Source: Hirudo medicinalis (Eukaryota > Annelida > Clitellata > Hirudinida > Hirudinidae). From it: 64,000 nucleotides of DNA. The translations under genes were made by a program, and so were the position numbers. Of the stretch, positions 10,528 to 23,400 are shown one piece after another. The DNA lies in NCBI GenBank assembly GCA_011800805.1, contig MPNW01000081.1, positions 87,398 through 151,397 of the forward strand. The letters run 5' to 3'. The notes under the pieces were generated by a model, which saw only the letters and a program-made list of their open reading frames with translations, searched no databases and was not told the origin of the DNA. Every line of letters starts with the position of its first letter. Position 1 is the stretch's first letter.

Positions 10528-10568
10528 ATAATGATAATGATGACGACGACGACGACGACGACGACGAC

Positions 10569-10644
<76 letters not shown>

Positions 10645-10698
10645 TTGCTCACTGCTGCTGCTGCTNATGATGACGACGACGACGACGACGACGACGAC

Positions 10699-10773
<75 letters not shown>

Positions 10774-10780
10774 ACTGCTG

Positions 10781-10866
<86 letters not shown>

Positions 10867-10909
10867 ACTGCTGCTGCTGCTGATGATGATGATGATAATA
10901 ATAATAATG
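10528..10909. repeat. Compound trinucleotide microsatellite
   Basis: About 380 bases of uninterrupted triplets in ordered blocks: (GAC)n, (GAT)n, a CTG-rich block, an N at 10666, then again (GAC)n, (GAT)n, (CTG)n, (GAT)n, (CTG)n, (GAT)n and ATA. All six frames are open, giving only homopolymers (Asp, Met, His, Ile, Ser, Leu and others), so none is a gene. The repeated GAC-GAT-CTG order suggests a segmental duplication of the tract. The N suggests the assembly may have mis-sized it. Confidence 0.95.
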
Positions 10910-11436
10910 TATTTGTACATGGTCCACGTTATTTGGTCCAGTGTCTAGTAATTATCACCACCAATTCAAAAGAAATATTGAAAAACGTAGAAAGATTGAC
11001 ATAGAAAAATTTAAGATAAAATTTTTAAAAAGTGAAAAAAAAAACTGTGTCTCGTCTTTAATATAATAAAATCGAGAGTTAAGTATACTTAAAATAAAGA
11101 CAAAGACGAGTCGAAATATTTTTCTCGATACGAGAAGACTTTGTCTCGAGACGTCATGGCCCTCTGGGGCATGCTGCCCTCGTGTCTATGCCATTGATTA
11201 TTATAGTATTAAAACAACAATTAATTTATTTAACAGAATAATTAGAATTCTGTTAATATGTTTGTGTGAATATGAATATCCATTATGAATATGCGCCTTT
11301 ACCTAACTAAAATAGAAGTGTTTTTGCTTTTGTTATTTTTTACTCTATGTCACGGTGATGCGTTGGCTTTAAGTATTTTGTTGCGATCTGAGTGATCCTG
11401 TATATAGTACATTTGGTGATCGGTTTTATTAAAAAG
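10910..11436. promoter_or_regulatory. Presumed promoter/5' region of the EDEM3 gene
   Basis: Bases between the microsatellite and the EDEM3 start codon. They hold a locally GC-richer patch at about 11100-11190 with repeated GTCTCG/CGAGA words. No TATA box stands out, and assignment as promoter rests on position only. Confidence 0.3.
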
Positions 11437-14400
11437 ATGAATAAAACAGCGAGTTTAAAATTAATATTGATATTGTTTCTTTTTGATTCGTGTCAATCCA
11501 TGTCAAGGGAAGAAAAACTGGCTCTAAAGTAATTTGTCCATCTCAAATAACGAATACTTTTAATTCTATTAATTTAAATGAAGTTGTTCAAATGATTTTT
11601 AATTATTATTTTAACCCATATTTTATTTGTTTATACATTTAGGGAACAAGCATTAGAGATGTTTCATCATGCTTTCAAGCATTATATGGTTTGAATTAAT
11701 TTCTTAAAATTTGTTTGCAAATCTCAAATGAATTATTTGTCACTTAGGATCATGCTTATCCAGCTGATGAGTTAATGCCTTTAAGTTGTAAAGGGAGATA
11801 CAGAGGAATTGAACCGAGTCGGGGAGATATTGATGATGTACTTGGAAAGTTTGTATATAGGATTATGTTTACTTGTTACGTAGATCGACTTTATCCTTTA
11901 CATATTTTCAGTTACTCTCTCTCATTGATTGATGCTTTAGATACGTTAGTGGTGAGTCTTAAACATTCATATTGTGGAACTAGTTAGAGAAACTAGTACT
12001 AGCAATTTATCAATTATAAATGGCAGGTTCTTGGAGAATTGGATGTCTTTGAAGATTCTGTAAAAAAAATTTTAAGAGATGTGAATTTTGATAATGATAT
12101 TGTTGTATCAGTTTTTGAGGCAAACATCAGGGTTGTTGGGTGAGACTTAATATTTATTTTCTGTTTGACAATCAAAATTTAATTTATTAACATAGAAAGT
12201 ACATAGGCAAACATTAAATGCAGAGGTTTACTCGGAGGACATATGATGGCTGACCACTTAAAGAAAAAGAAGATAAGAATGTCTTGGTATGAAGGCGAAC
12301 TTCTAAAACTAGCTGCAGACATTGGCAATCGGCTTCTACCAGCTTTTAACACTTCCACAGGGATGCCATATCCAAGAGTAATGTTTCAATTTTACTCTTA
12401 TTGATTTAATCATAGTCTGCAACTTGATGGTACTGTTTGTCTTTAGGTAAACTTGAGATATGGTGTGAATCCAGAAATGTCTCGAACAGGACAGGAAAAG
12501 GATACATGCACGGCCTGTGCAGGAACAATGCTTCTTGAATTTTCAGCTCTTAGTAGGCTGACTGGCAGTATGATTTTTGAGGTTAGAAATTAGCTTGTAC
12601 TGATGTCTTAAAATTGAAACAATACACCCTTTATTGAAATTGGGACAGTTATAAAATGTTCAAGCAAGTATTGTTCACTATATCACTATTCCTTCAAATT
12701 GCATGATAAAAAGTTTGAGGTTTATAAATTGAGGGTAAAAGTACTGGAATAAATTTTAACAATTTTGGATGTTATTGATAAGACAAAAGAGATAAGTTGT
12801 ATTGGATATTTTAATTTCCATTAAATACTTAGGAAAAAGCTTCAAAAGCGATGGATTACCTGTGGAAGTCACGTCATAGTGTGAGTGATCTTGTGGGAAC
12901 TGTTATTAATATTCAAAATGGAGATTGGATTCGTAAAGGTTAGAGGCTTTGCTATCTGCCATCATGTTTCATAAAAGAACATCAAAATAACATTTAGAAA
13001 GTGGTGTGGGTGCAGGGATAGACTCCTACTACGAATACCTTCTGAAAGCATACATCATGCTGGGTGATGATGTCTACCTTGAAAGATTCAATACAGTTTG
13101 CATTTCATTTGTATAATTCAAATTTCCCTTTACTGATAATGGATGAATTTTTTCAGCATTACAGGGCAGTCATGAAATACATTAATAATGGTCCGCTAAT
13201 GTTAGATGTTCACATGCACAGACCTCAAACCACTGCTCGCAATTTCATGGATTCTTTGTTTGCTTTCTGGCCTGGACTACAAGTAAATTCTAAATCATAA
13301 TTGCACAATTCATTATGTGAGTGGTCATCATATCTTTAAAAGAACTCTATTTTTATCTTTTTTTATAACTTGTGTAGAAAAATTTTTTAAATCTAAATTT
13401 GATTATTATTGAATATTATTTTGGTTGAAAATGTGATGAATTTTGATTTTTTTTTCGTATTTGTGAGTTTAGTTTTGTATTAAAATCCATTTACCTTTAT
13501 GCGACAATTTAGGAAAATTTGCATTAATGAGGGTCAAAAATATGTTGCTAAGTTTTTGTGATGATACATTTCCTTTCCTATCTTTCATTAGATTTTGTTG
13601 GTCCTTTTAGGGGAATATTGGCCATTTGCTCTCTCAGTCTGGCTGGCTCTTAAAGTCTCAACAAAACTTATGATTCGTTGAATTAGATGCATTTTTTCAT
13701 AGTTGGCATATAGTAAATATTTCCATTACATTTCTTATATCATTTTGCAAATGTTGAGCATCATTTACAGATGAATTTAGGTGCCTCTGATGCTATGCAA
13801 ATGGCACATTATAAATTTATTATTATTATTATTATTATGAATCAAATTTTTGCATGGATTTCCCATGAAAACTGATAATCAAATAGTAATGCACATAAAA
13901 TATAACATAAAATTATTACTGGATTTTTCCATCATTATTAGTTATTGCATAACCAAATTTTAAGCTTTTTTTTCATATTTTAATTAAATTATTTAAGAAA
14001 CATGGTTCTTTTAAAGAATGTGACCACTGTGATATTTATACATTGACTATGATAAGAAGATAGTTTATATTTTAATTTGTTTGTTAATGTTGAGGTACTG
14101 AAAGGTGATTTAAAGCCAGCAATTGAAATTCATGAGATGCTGTATCAAGTCATGTTGAGGCACAACTTTATTCCTGAGGTGATTTTTGTTAATGTTTCTG
14201 GATAAAAGACTTTGTAGCTAGGATAACTGTGACTAAAGTAACATTAAAATTTAAAGTCAAATCGGAGGAATTTGGTATCATTTAGCATTTAAATGCTCCT
14301 GGATTTTGAAAACATTAGCTTTTAATTTATTTGTGACATGTTAATTAAATGTGACGACTCGTGATATTTTAAAGTAACGTAGGTACAATTCTAAAAAAGA

Positions 14401-17400
14401 ATATTTGAAAGATCTTAAGGCAATATGTTTTACAGGCATTCACAAGTGACTTTAGAGTTCATTGGGCACAACATCCACTACGACCAGAATTTCTTGAGTC
14501 TACTTATTTTCTATTCAAGGTTAATAAGAATTTAATATGTTTACATGCTATAGTTTATATCAGGAGTTTGCAACAATTTTCATTGGTGGGCCACTTCTGA
14601 TCATTGGAACAACAATTAGAGCCATTCACCATCAAAAATATGTAATCTAATGATGACTAGTGTATTGAGTAATGAATACATTGTGAACACATTTTTAACA
14701 ATAAAGATAAATAAAATTAAAAATTAAACTTAATTTTATAAACTTAATAAATAAAATTAAAAATTAAACTTAATTTTATTTAAGCTAAAATTAAACTTAT
14801 TTTATTTAAGTTAAAATTAAACTTAATTTTATTAATGTGAGACTTTGTATTTTGTGTTTTTGCACATTTTATCAATGTCCACTCTGACTGATGTGTTGCA
14901 ACTTGAAGCTGACATCGATATATGTCTAGTAAATTTAATTCTTGAGAACTCACACAATATGTGCTGCAAAAAAGTGATGTAATTTTCCTAGCTTGTTGCT
15001 CCAAATTTGGATATTTTCTACATTTTGTAGAAAGTTACCAAGTCATTGGTATTAAATATTAAATATTGGTATTATCATATGTTCTTCTCAAGTCCATATC
15101 AGACTACAAATATATCAGCTTTATTTGATAATAATCAGGACTGTCCTAAGGTGCCATGTCAAATGGCTGAGAAAACAGCTTGAACTAAGTTTCACATTTC
15201 CTGAAATCAAATCTTCTGTTAAATTCAGCACAGAACTTGCCAGCACTTTCACCATATTTGGAGCAATCCGAATCTGGCATTTCTGCTTTTCTGACAGCTA
15301 GACTGGGAAAATTGTGAGTACTGTTCTATTCAGCTGAGTCTGAAAAAGCTGTAGTTACTTTTCAAATGAACAAATGTGTTCAAACTTCTCATTCACCTAC
15401 TGACTGAAGGAGGAAGTGGCAGATGGGGCAACTTACGAAAATCTTCAGTTGATTTGTGGATGGTTGATTCATCCAAATGAAGTAAGATGATTGGTAAGAG
15501 ATGAATGAAGTGCGTGGCAAAATAGTGAATAAGATAATGGAGATAGGGTGGATGAAAATGATTATGAAGATGGTGCAATAGTGGATGGCAGTTAGTATAG
15601 ATATTGGAGGAATTGATTTTGTTGGAATTGTTAAGGATCTTTGTCAGAATATTTTATATGCATTGGAACAAGGAGATATACCATAAAGAAGGGAGTTGAA
15701 ATAGTGCAAGAAGGAAAGGAAGAATGCAAGTCATGATGACTTGTAGACTTAACTTTTAACTTCTGCAGGTTTAGTTGGAGAAAAGTAACTAGATGCCACT
15801 TATTGATGGCATATGATCATTTCTAAAGATATTAAATTTGGAGATGGGCTGGAGAAGACAGAATAGAGGTCCTAACTATGTTTTAAAAAACTGAGACAAC
15901 ATAGAGTACCATGATTTAAATGCTTTATATATATATTTTTCTGAAATTGATTGGTGTTTCTTTAATGGCCCTTTGGTCCCTCATCCTTCAAAATAAATAT
16001 TGTTTAAATCAATCACTGATTCAAACTGAGTAATTGTCAAATTGAGATCCTAACATTATATTATTAACATTTTATTTATAAAACATTAACATCAAAATAT
16101 TCAATTCGTTTAAAAATTTTATTCTTAATGTATAATTTTAGTTTGCATTTTAATGAAATTCTTGAATGAATGAATCTCAGCTATAAATATTTTCAAAAGG
16201 CCACTGGAGACCATCATTATTTGGAAGTAGGGAAAAAAGTATTAGAAAATCTTAACAAAATAGCAAGAGTTGCATGTGGATTTGCTGCTATTAAAGATGT
16301 TACAACAGGGGACCATGAAGACCAGTAAGTCTTTTTATTTAGTTGAAATTTTAAACAGTTTTTGTTACACAATGAAGCTTCATTATAACCTTGTTAAAGT
16401 ATTTGTCTGGATGTGGTTGCTAGGCAAATCTGCTCTTTGACTCAATTTGGAAGCAATTTGTAGTTATTCTGCAAGATTTACGAATAGTTTCTGTAATAAG
16501 TAAACAAAATAATATTGTTTAATATTTATAAAAAGAAATTTCAGACAAAGCTGGTATGATTCTTCAGTATTTATGGTCTTGCACTCTCTTGGCTGTAATG
16601 TTACCTTGCCAACATAACCCAATATGTCAAGCTTGGCGATTACTTCTCCACTCCAGTTGAACTTCTTTGCTGCTCAGCTTCAGGGCTCTTTGCTGGGACC
16701 TTTACTTTTTGTCACCTACACCTCACCTTTGTTTAACATCATTAATGACTTCAGTGTGTCTTTTCATTAATATGCAGACATCATGAGTCTTTTTCTCTAT
16801 CCTCTGCAGCCACAGTATCTCTGATCAACTTGGAAATCTGTGGAAGTGCACGGATGCCATCAATGATTGTCTTCTCGTTAACTTTCTCCAATTTGATCCA
16901 CTGAAATCTGAAATAGTGTTTATCGGGGCACCTGCAGACTAGGGTGGCTCTTATTTTTGAAGTTTTAAAATCTCATTGCCTGATCTCCCAAATGAATTCT
17001 AACATATAAATAAATAATTCAGGCCAAATATGAGCAGGATTATACTTTATTTAGAGATAGCCTAACAAAGGTTTAGTTTCCCGAGAAAATCCAATTCGGC
17101 AAAAGAACCAAGACTCATCTAACTGTTTAATATTTTAGTTAAAAGCAGTTTTTCAATAACATAATAAATATAAATATCATTATGCACATTGAAACTAAGA
17201 ATTTTTGGTATATTTAATTAAATAATTTATAATTTCCTTCAGTAAGCGTGTAACATAACTCGTGGAGGGCACCTCTTGGGCAGCTTAACACAGCATTTAA
17301 ATAAATCTTGTTCTAGCACTTTGTAATCATCTCGCATTTTAAAATTTATTCTAGTGTCGCCTTGTTTTATATAAATCAAATTAAATTATTATACTTGATT

Positions 17401-20400
17401 ACAAATTGATTGTTAGCATGCTGATGGAATTGAAGGAAGTAAATTGCATCAGGGAAGCTGGTTCTAGATTACTTTATATATCTCCGCAAAGTTTTGAAAG
17501 AAGATATTCGAAAGGTTGCAATCTACACTATTGACGGAGTTGAGGATTTCAGGTTTCGAGATGAAATTCCAACTTGGCATCATCAAAATTCTATGAAAAA
17601 GAAAGGACGAATATGCAGCCTGGCATATTCTGAGTTGACAATGTTCTGATCCAACAACAAAAGAATCAAAATGAGAAAAATAAGATTGAAAAAAGACTAG
17701 GCTGATCTCAATTTGATAAAGAAAACTTGGCAGATAAGGCTATGTTAGAGGAGAGCAGCAGCTGGAAGAAAGCCACCAAATTGCAAGAAGTTTCGAGCTC
17801 CTGGGTCAATTTACAGCAATTACAACATCATGATTCTCTCGGTCACAGTTTAAGATGACGTTGCAAGAGTCGCAAGCATCAACAACTCCATGCAACTGCA
17901 TCATCATGCAAGATTGCAGGTCACCTTTGGCACTCGTCAGAAGATTTGATCCTTTTCTTCGATCCAGAAGTATATTCCATCACGAAGAGCAAAATCATCA
18001 AAAGGTTAACAAAAAAGAAGGAGAATAATAAGTACCTTTGAAATGTGTCCAAGTTAATTTGATAATGATACAGCAGAAGAGACTTCCTAATTTTGTCTTA
18101 AAGAGAAGCAGTTTCTGTTTTCTGGTTTGAGCATGCCAGTTGGATTTCTAGCTGAAGATCGTGATTCCTGGAACAGCAGGTATGACTTCAAGGTCATACA
18201 GGTAATCTTAACTTCACAGGCAATAACGAATGATCATGCAAAACGAGAGTTGGCCTTGATTCTAAATGCCACAAAGTCTGGTTGATTCAAGAGTGAAGAA
18301 CAGCTGCAATATGCTTTGCATGTTATGGAAAGAATCGGGCAAATTTTTGGATTGCAAAAAAATCCACCTAAATAGCTTAATTAACCTGGGGAAAATAGTC
18401 ATGATGTTTAAATGTTTGTGTTATGATTTTGTTTGTTTCTATGAATGAGAATTATTTTTAGCCATAAAAATTAATTTTCTTTACCTGTGACGATTGGGAA
18501 TTGACTTCAGTCACAGACACCTTATGAGAAAACTTTGATGGCATTGAGCGGCCTCTAAATATTAATATTTTTTTTATCAAACTTTGCACATAATATTTTT
18601 TTATGAAATGGTACCATTTGGGAGGGTGAGACCTAATATTTAAAAAAAAAATTTTTATCATATAAGGGCCACCATTCTGCACACTTCAAAACTCTGTCTA
18701 CTCCATCTTCCATAAATGTCATTAATGTTTGAGGTTGCTCAATGACCTAAAAGATGTCAAAATATTGGCCATTTCCCCAGTATGTTGAAGTGGCAAAGAA
18801 GGGTGTTTTTCGATTATTATGGAGATATTTTATAAATTAATGCTATTGATTATTAATGCTGTCGTTATGCACCTTTTGAGCTATTTTAATTAAATAACTT
18901 TTTTTTTTGTTCATGTGACATATTTCTTGAAGTTTTTTCAGATCCTAGCTCTGGGTCTTGTATGCTTTTTTTTTAATGTTTGGAGTCCTGACCAGCCATT
19001 AATCATAATTAATTAGCCAGTTTTCCCCTTTTAGATGATTCTCAGCTTGCTGAGCCACTTCTTCAGCAATTTAGATCTGTAGTCAGTTCATTTTTTGTCT
19101 TTCTTAATGGCAGAAATTTTATGCTTGCCACAAGAAGATTATGAAGAAATTATTTAACTGAGCCTTTTAATTTTGGGGTTTCCACTAGCATGAAATGCAA
19201 AGGCTAAACAGTACACTTCTGCATGCCTGGAGCTTATCACATGGCCAAGTGGATGACTAAAGTTGTCTGCTGTAAGACGATTAACCTCTTCAGAAATGAA
19301 TTCAAACTAACTGCAAAAGAACAGAAAAGCTGTTGTTGATTTGAAAATTATAACAGGATTCTGAGATCAACAAGACTGCTTTGAAGAAGAAATGGTTCCT
19401 CCATCACTTTTTTCAAACAGTGTTCCTGATGATGAAAGGAATTTTGTTGTCAAAGCCATGATTCTCAGTGACGGTTAAGAGAATTAAGAGAATAAAGTGC
19501 CCAGTTGCAGAAAAGGGCAAACTGGAGATGAAACAACTGAGCTTTTAACTTCACTTTGCAGTCACTTGGATTCAACATATTGTCTTGTTCAGAATAGATT
19601 TAAATGCCCATTAGGAATGTTGAGTTGCTTTTAAGAGCACATTCAACCAATCCATTATAAGGACAAAGTGTGAAGTGTGGCAGCTTAATGAGGTTGTCGA
19701 GAACAACAGAAAACCAATTCTCTTTAGACTTGGAAATTTTTTTATAAATATTAATTTGCTTGCATTTTACATATTTTGTTTATTAGTGGCAATAAATTGG
19801 AAATGAATTGGAAATTGTGTCATAATATATGCATGGTAAGTCTTTATGTTGATTGAACAACCTCTAAATATCATTCACAACATCTAAGAATTTGCATAAT
19901 CTGCTTTCCATAAAAGGAACAAAATTAAAACCTGTGAAACACAGAATTAAAAAACATTTTGTTTGATCACTCTAGCCTTCACAGCCAAATCCTCACCTCA
20001 TCTGGATAATTTGGCATATCCATTCCGCTTCTCTTCGATACAACTTCTGCCCTCGCATGTAGTCTAGTTCTCTCATGCCTGGACTTCTGCAACTCTCTTC
20101 TTTTGGTACATCTGCCACTTTGATCTATCCGCTTCATTGCATACAAAATAAACTTGCTAGACTTGCTCTCCTCAACCTCAGACTCAATTGTTCTGACTTC
20201 CTGAAGCAACTGCACTGGTTGCTGGTCCATAATTACATCGTTTTCAAAATTACTCTCATCCTTACTTCATTCGTTGCTTTCTTCGTTCATCTCCCACCAT
20301 TCATTTATGCCGACCAGTGCCTAGGTCATCCCTCATCAACAGAGGCTTTTCATATGCCTCATGCCCCCCCTGCTGTCTGGAATAAACTACCCCCTCATAA

Positions 20401-23400
20401 AAGCTCAACCATCCTTGGTGCTCTTCAAATGACAACGAAGACCTCATAAATTAACTCTTATTGTTAGTAGTAATATATTGAGTCTAAATGATTGCAAGGC
20501 AGTTGTTAGTGATAATGTCACAAGCTCATGGAGATGTACTTTCTTTTGGACATGGGTTTTTTTCTCAAACTGGACACTTTATTCTTCTGATACTCATCAA
20601 CTTTGATAATCACCTGGCCACATGCTCCAGGCAGGCAAGTGAATCTGCTTGACCTTTGCATTGTCTGATAGTGAAAAATAAAAAAATTAAATGGCACAAT
20701 AAAATAATTTCTTTGTAATCTTCTTGCAGCAAGTATGAAGTTTCAGCCAATAAGACATTTTTCATAGCAAATGGAGACAAGAACCTACCTGATGTAAAGC
20801 ATAATTTGAACAATTTTGTCTTCCTTTTAGAAAGGTTTCGAGCCTTTCAAAGAAATTCCAAACCACAATCAAGCTTACTCAGTTGTCTACTAAAATTTGA
20901 CTCAATTTCCTTATTGAAGTTGTGGAAGTTATTAGCCTTCAGTTTTATCCAGATTAAATTTTTGTTCAAACCTGAATATGACCATTTTCATTGGCCCCTG
21001 GTGCGTGCACTTTTTATGATCTATTTTTGTTACACAAGGCCTTCAAATTTCACTATTATTTAAGTAGTTAAAGACAGTCTACTTGCATATATTTAATTTA
21101 AAGCTTGTTATAATTTGATTTACTGAAATTTTCTCTGAAAGCTTCACAAAATAGTCTTTTTGCACATCTGATGTGAGTTTTTGAGATCTTCCACTCATTT
21201 ATTTAGTTCCCTAGCATTTTGAATCTTGTAAAAATGTAGAAGCAACATGGACATTTATATTCAATTACATTTTAAAACATTTTAAGGAAGAACATTTGTT
21301 TGTTGAAGGCTGAAATCTTCAGCTTTCTGTTCAGCTGACATTCCAGCTGCTTATACTAGTGACAAAAATAATATCTACTGAAATATTAAACCATATTACC
21401 ATTTATAAAGTTTTGCAATGCAACTATTATAATGTGGGTCTTTTAATGAAGCTTGAGGTTGAGAAAAAGTTTGCTGATGGACATATCATCAGAAAATGTA
21501 AATGTAATGTAAAAAATGTTTGTAACCTTTTTACACAGCCTAAATGACATATCTTAGTGAATATGCAAGCAATGATTGTTAAGTCAAATAGAAATTTGAC
21601 ACAAGAATGTTACATCATAACTTACATATTAATTCCAAATTTGGCTTTGATCTAATGACAAGAAGTTGAGAAGTTAGAATGTTCTACCCACAAAAGATAT
21701 ACAAATTATATAAAGGGAATGTTAAAAAAACATTCTTTGGTTTTAAATATGGGTTATTGCCTGGTGGTATTCTGTTTGAGTGATATGATTCAGCTTTTGG
21801 CTGTTACATATTAATTCAAAGGGAAGTTTGATTGAACCAATTTTTGCAGGATGGATTCATTTGTATTTGCTGAAACATTCAAATATCTGTTCCTATTATT
21901 TTCTGAAAAGGAGGATCTGAATGTTGACATAGATGATTTTATATTCACCACTGAAGCCCATCTTCTACCTCTTTTCCTCTCTATTCATGGACATAACAAG
22001 ACAGAAGTATTAATAATTTTTTTTTTAACTGCTATGTTATAATAAATGAATGTTACTAATGCATTGGACATAAGTTATGTTTTGTTCTGATAGTTAACAT
22101 GTTTGCAATTAAACCCTTTGGTGTTATATGCCATCAATGTTTGATGAGTTTTTTGTTTATGTAATTGGATTAGTAAGTGGCAATGTCACATTATCTTCTG
22201 ATTGATTTGGTCACCTTTAATCTTGTAAGCATTCAACTTCAATAATTAACTTAATGTTAATGACTGCTCAGCAATTGCAAAGTGTATTTCACAACTTTTA
22301 TGCCATTTAACAGGACATTCCCTCTCAAATTCTGAACAGTTTGACAGAGGAGGAAGAGGATGAGGCAGAAGATGATGAAGAATTTTCAAACACTTGCCCA
22401 AGTGCATCTCATCTCTTCAAGGGAACAATTAACTATGCACAAGATCTCAGAAATCCTCTGAAAAATATGGTTGAGAGATTATGTCCAAGGCCTTTTCAAA
22501 GGTTTAGAATTTATCGACCTTTGTAAAAGTTAAACTTTGACTATAATTAAATAAGTGATCTAATATATTAAGTAAAATAACGCACTTGTTAAACTTGCTT
22601 TGCTTGTTGTATTTTGTATTTAGCCAATTTATGAATGCCTTGGGTATCCAAATAGTTTAAATAACGGAGCTCCCTGGAAATGCAGACTGGGTTGAGAACT
22701 TGACACATTACAACTTACCATTACTTCCACGTGCAGGAACACTTGTTCAGCCAACCTGCACACTAATTGTACATTTTTATCAGAATGAACATCTTTCGAT
22801 TTGTGGAAATTTTCTGTTTTTTAAACTATCTTCTATAACACTTTTTGTAGTATATCTCAAAATTGAAAATTGACTAAGCTTTATTTATCTATATACTTAT
22901 TGCATCACAAGCATCTGGTGCCTATGAATGAAAAAAATGAGTTTTTCTGAATAATGATGCAGGTTGGCCGAATGGGTTACGTTCCTGCAAATGGCGGTAA
23001 TGGCAACAGTCGTAATGTGTCGTGTTCGAAACCCAGCCTGCAATGCAGCAAGCGCCCTTGGGAAGGAGCGCTATATAAATGGTTGACAAGAAGCGCCTCC
23101 GACGCTATGCATATGGCCCTATATAAATGAAGTACATTTACATTTACATGATGTAGTTAAACTTAGGAAGCATGGCTTACTTACCATGGCTACTGAACTG
23201 TGTATTACCATCTGTTCATAAGGATGCTGATACATTTCCTGACTACATACTGCCCTTCAATTTACAATTTTGTACGTGATGGAGAGTAATTAAATTAATT
23301 ATTTTAGGGGTTAAAACTGTTACACTGTCCAGTTAGTATCAAATATATCAGGAATCATAGATTCTTGAAACAGATTTTGTACTTCTCAAACCATCATTTA

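Noticed and set aside
10420..11004. Long open frames (93-166 codons) on both strands over the microsatellite
   Set aside because: They are translations of triplet repeats into homopolymers; all frames are open because the repeat unit is three bases.
22959..23043. A functional tRNA gene
   Set aside because: The tRNA-like head lacks a convincing anticodon loop and continues into a repeated body shared by many copies, so it is a SINE.
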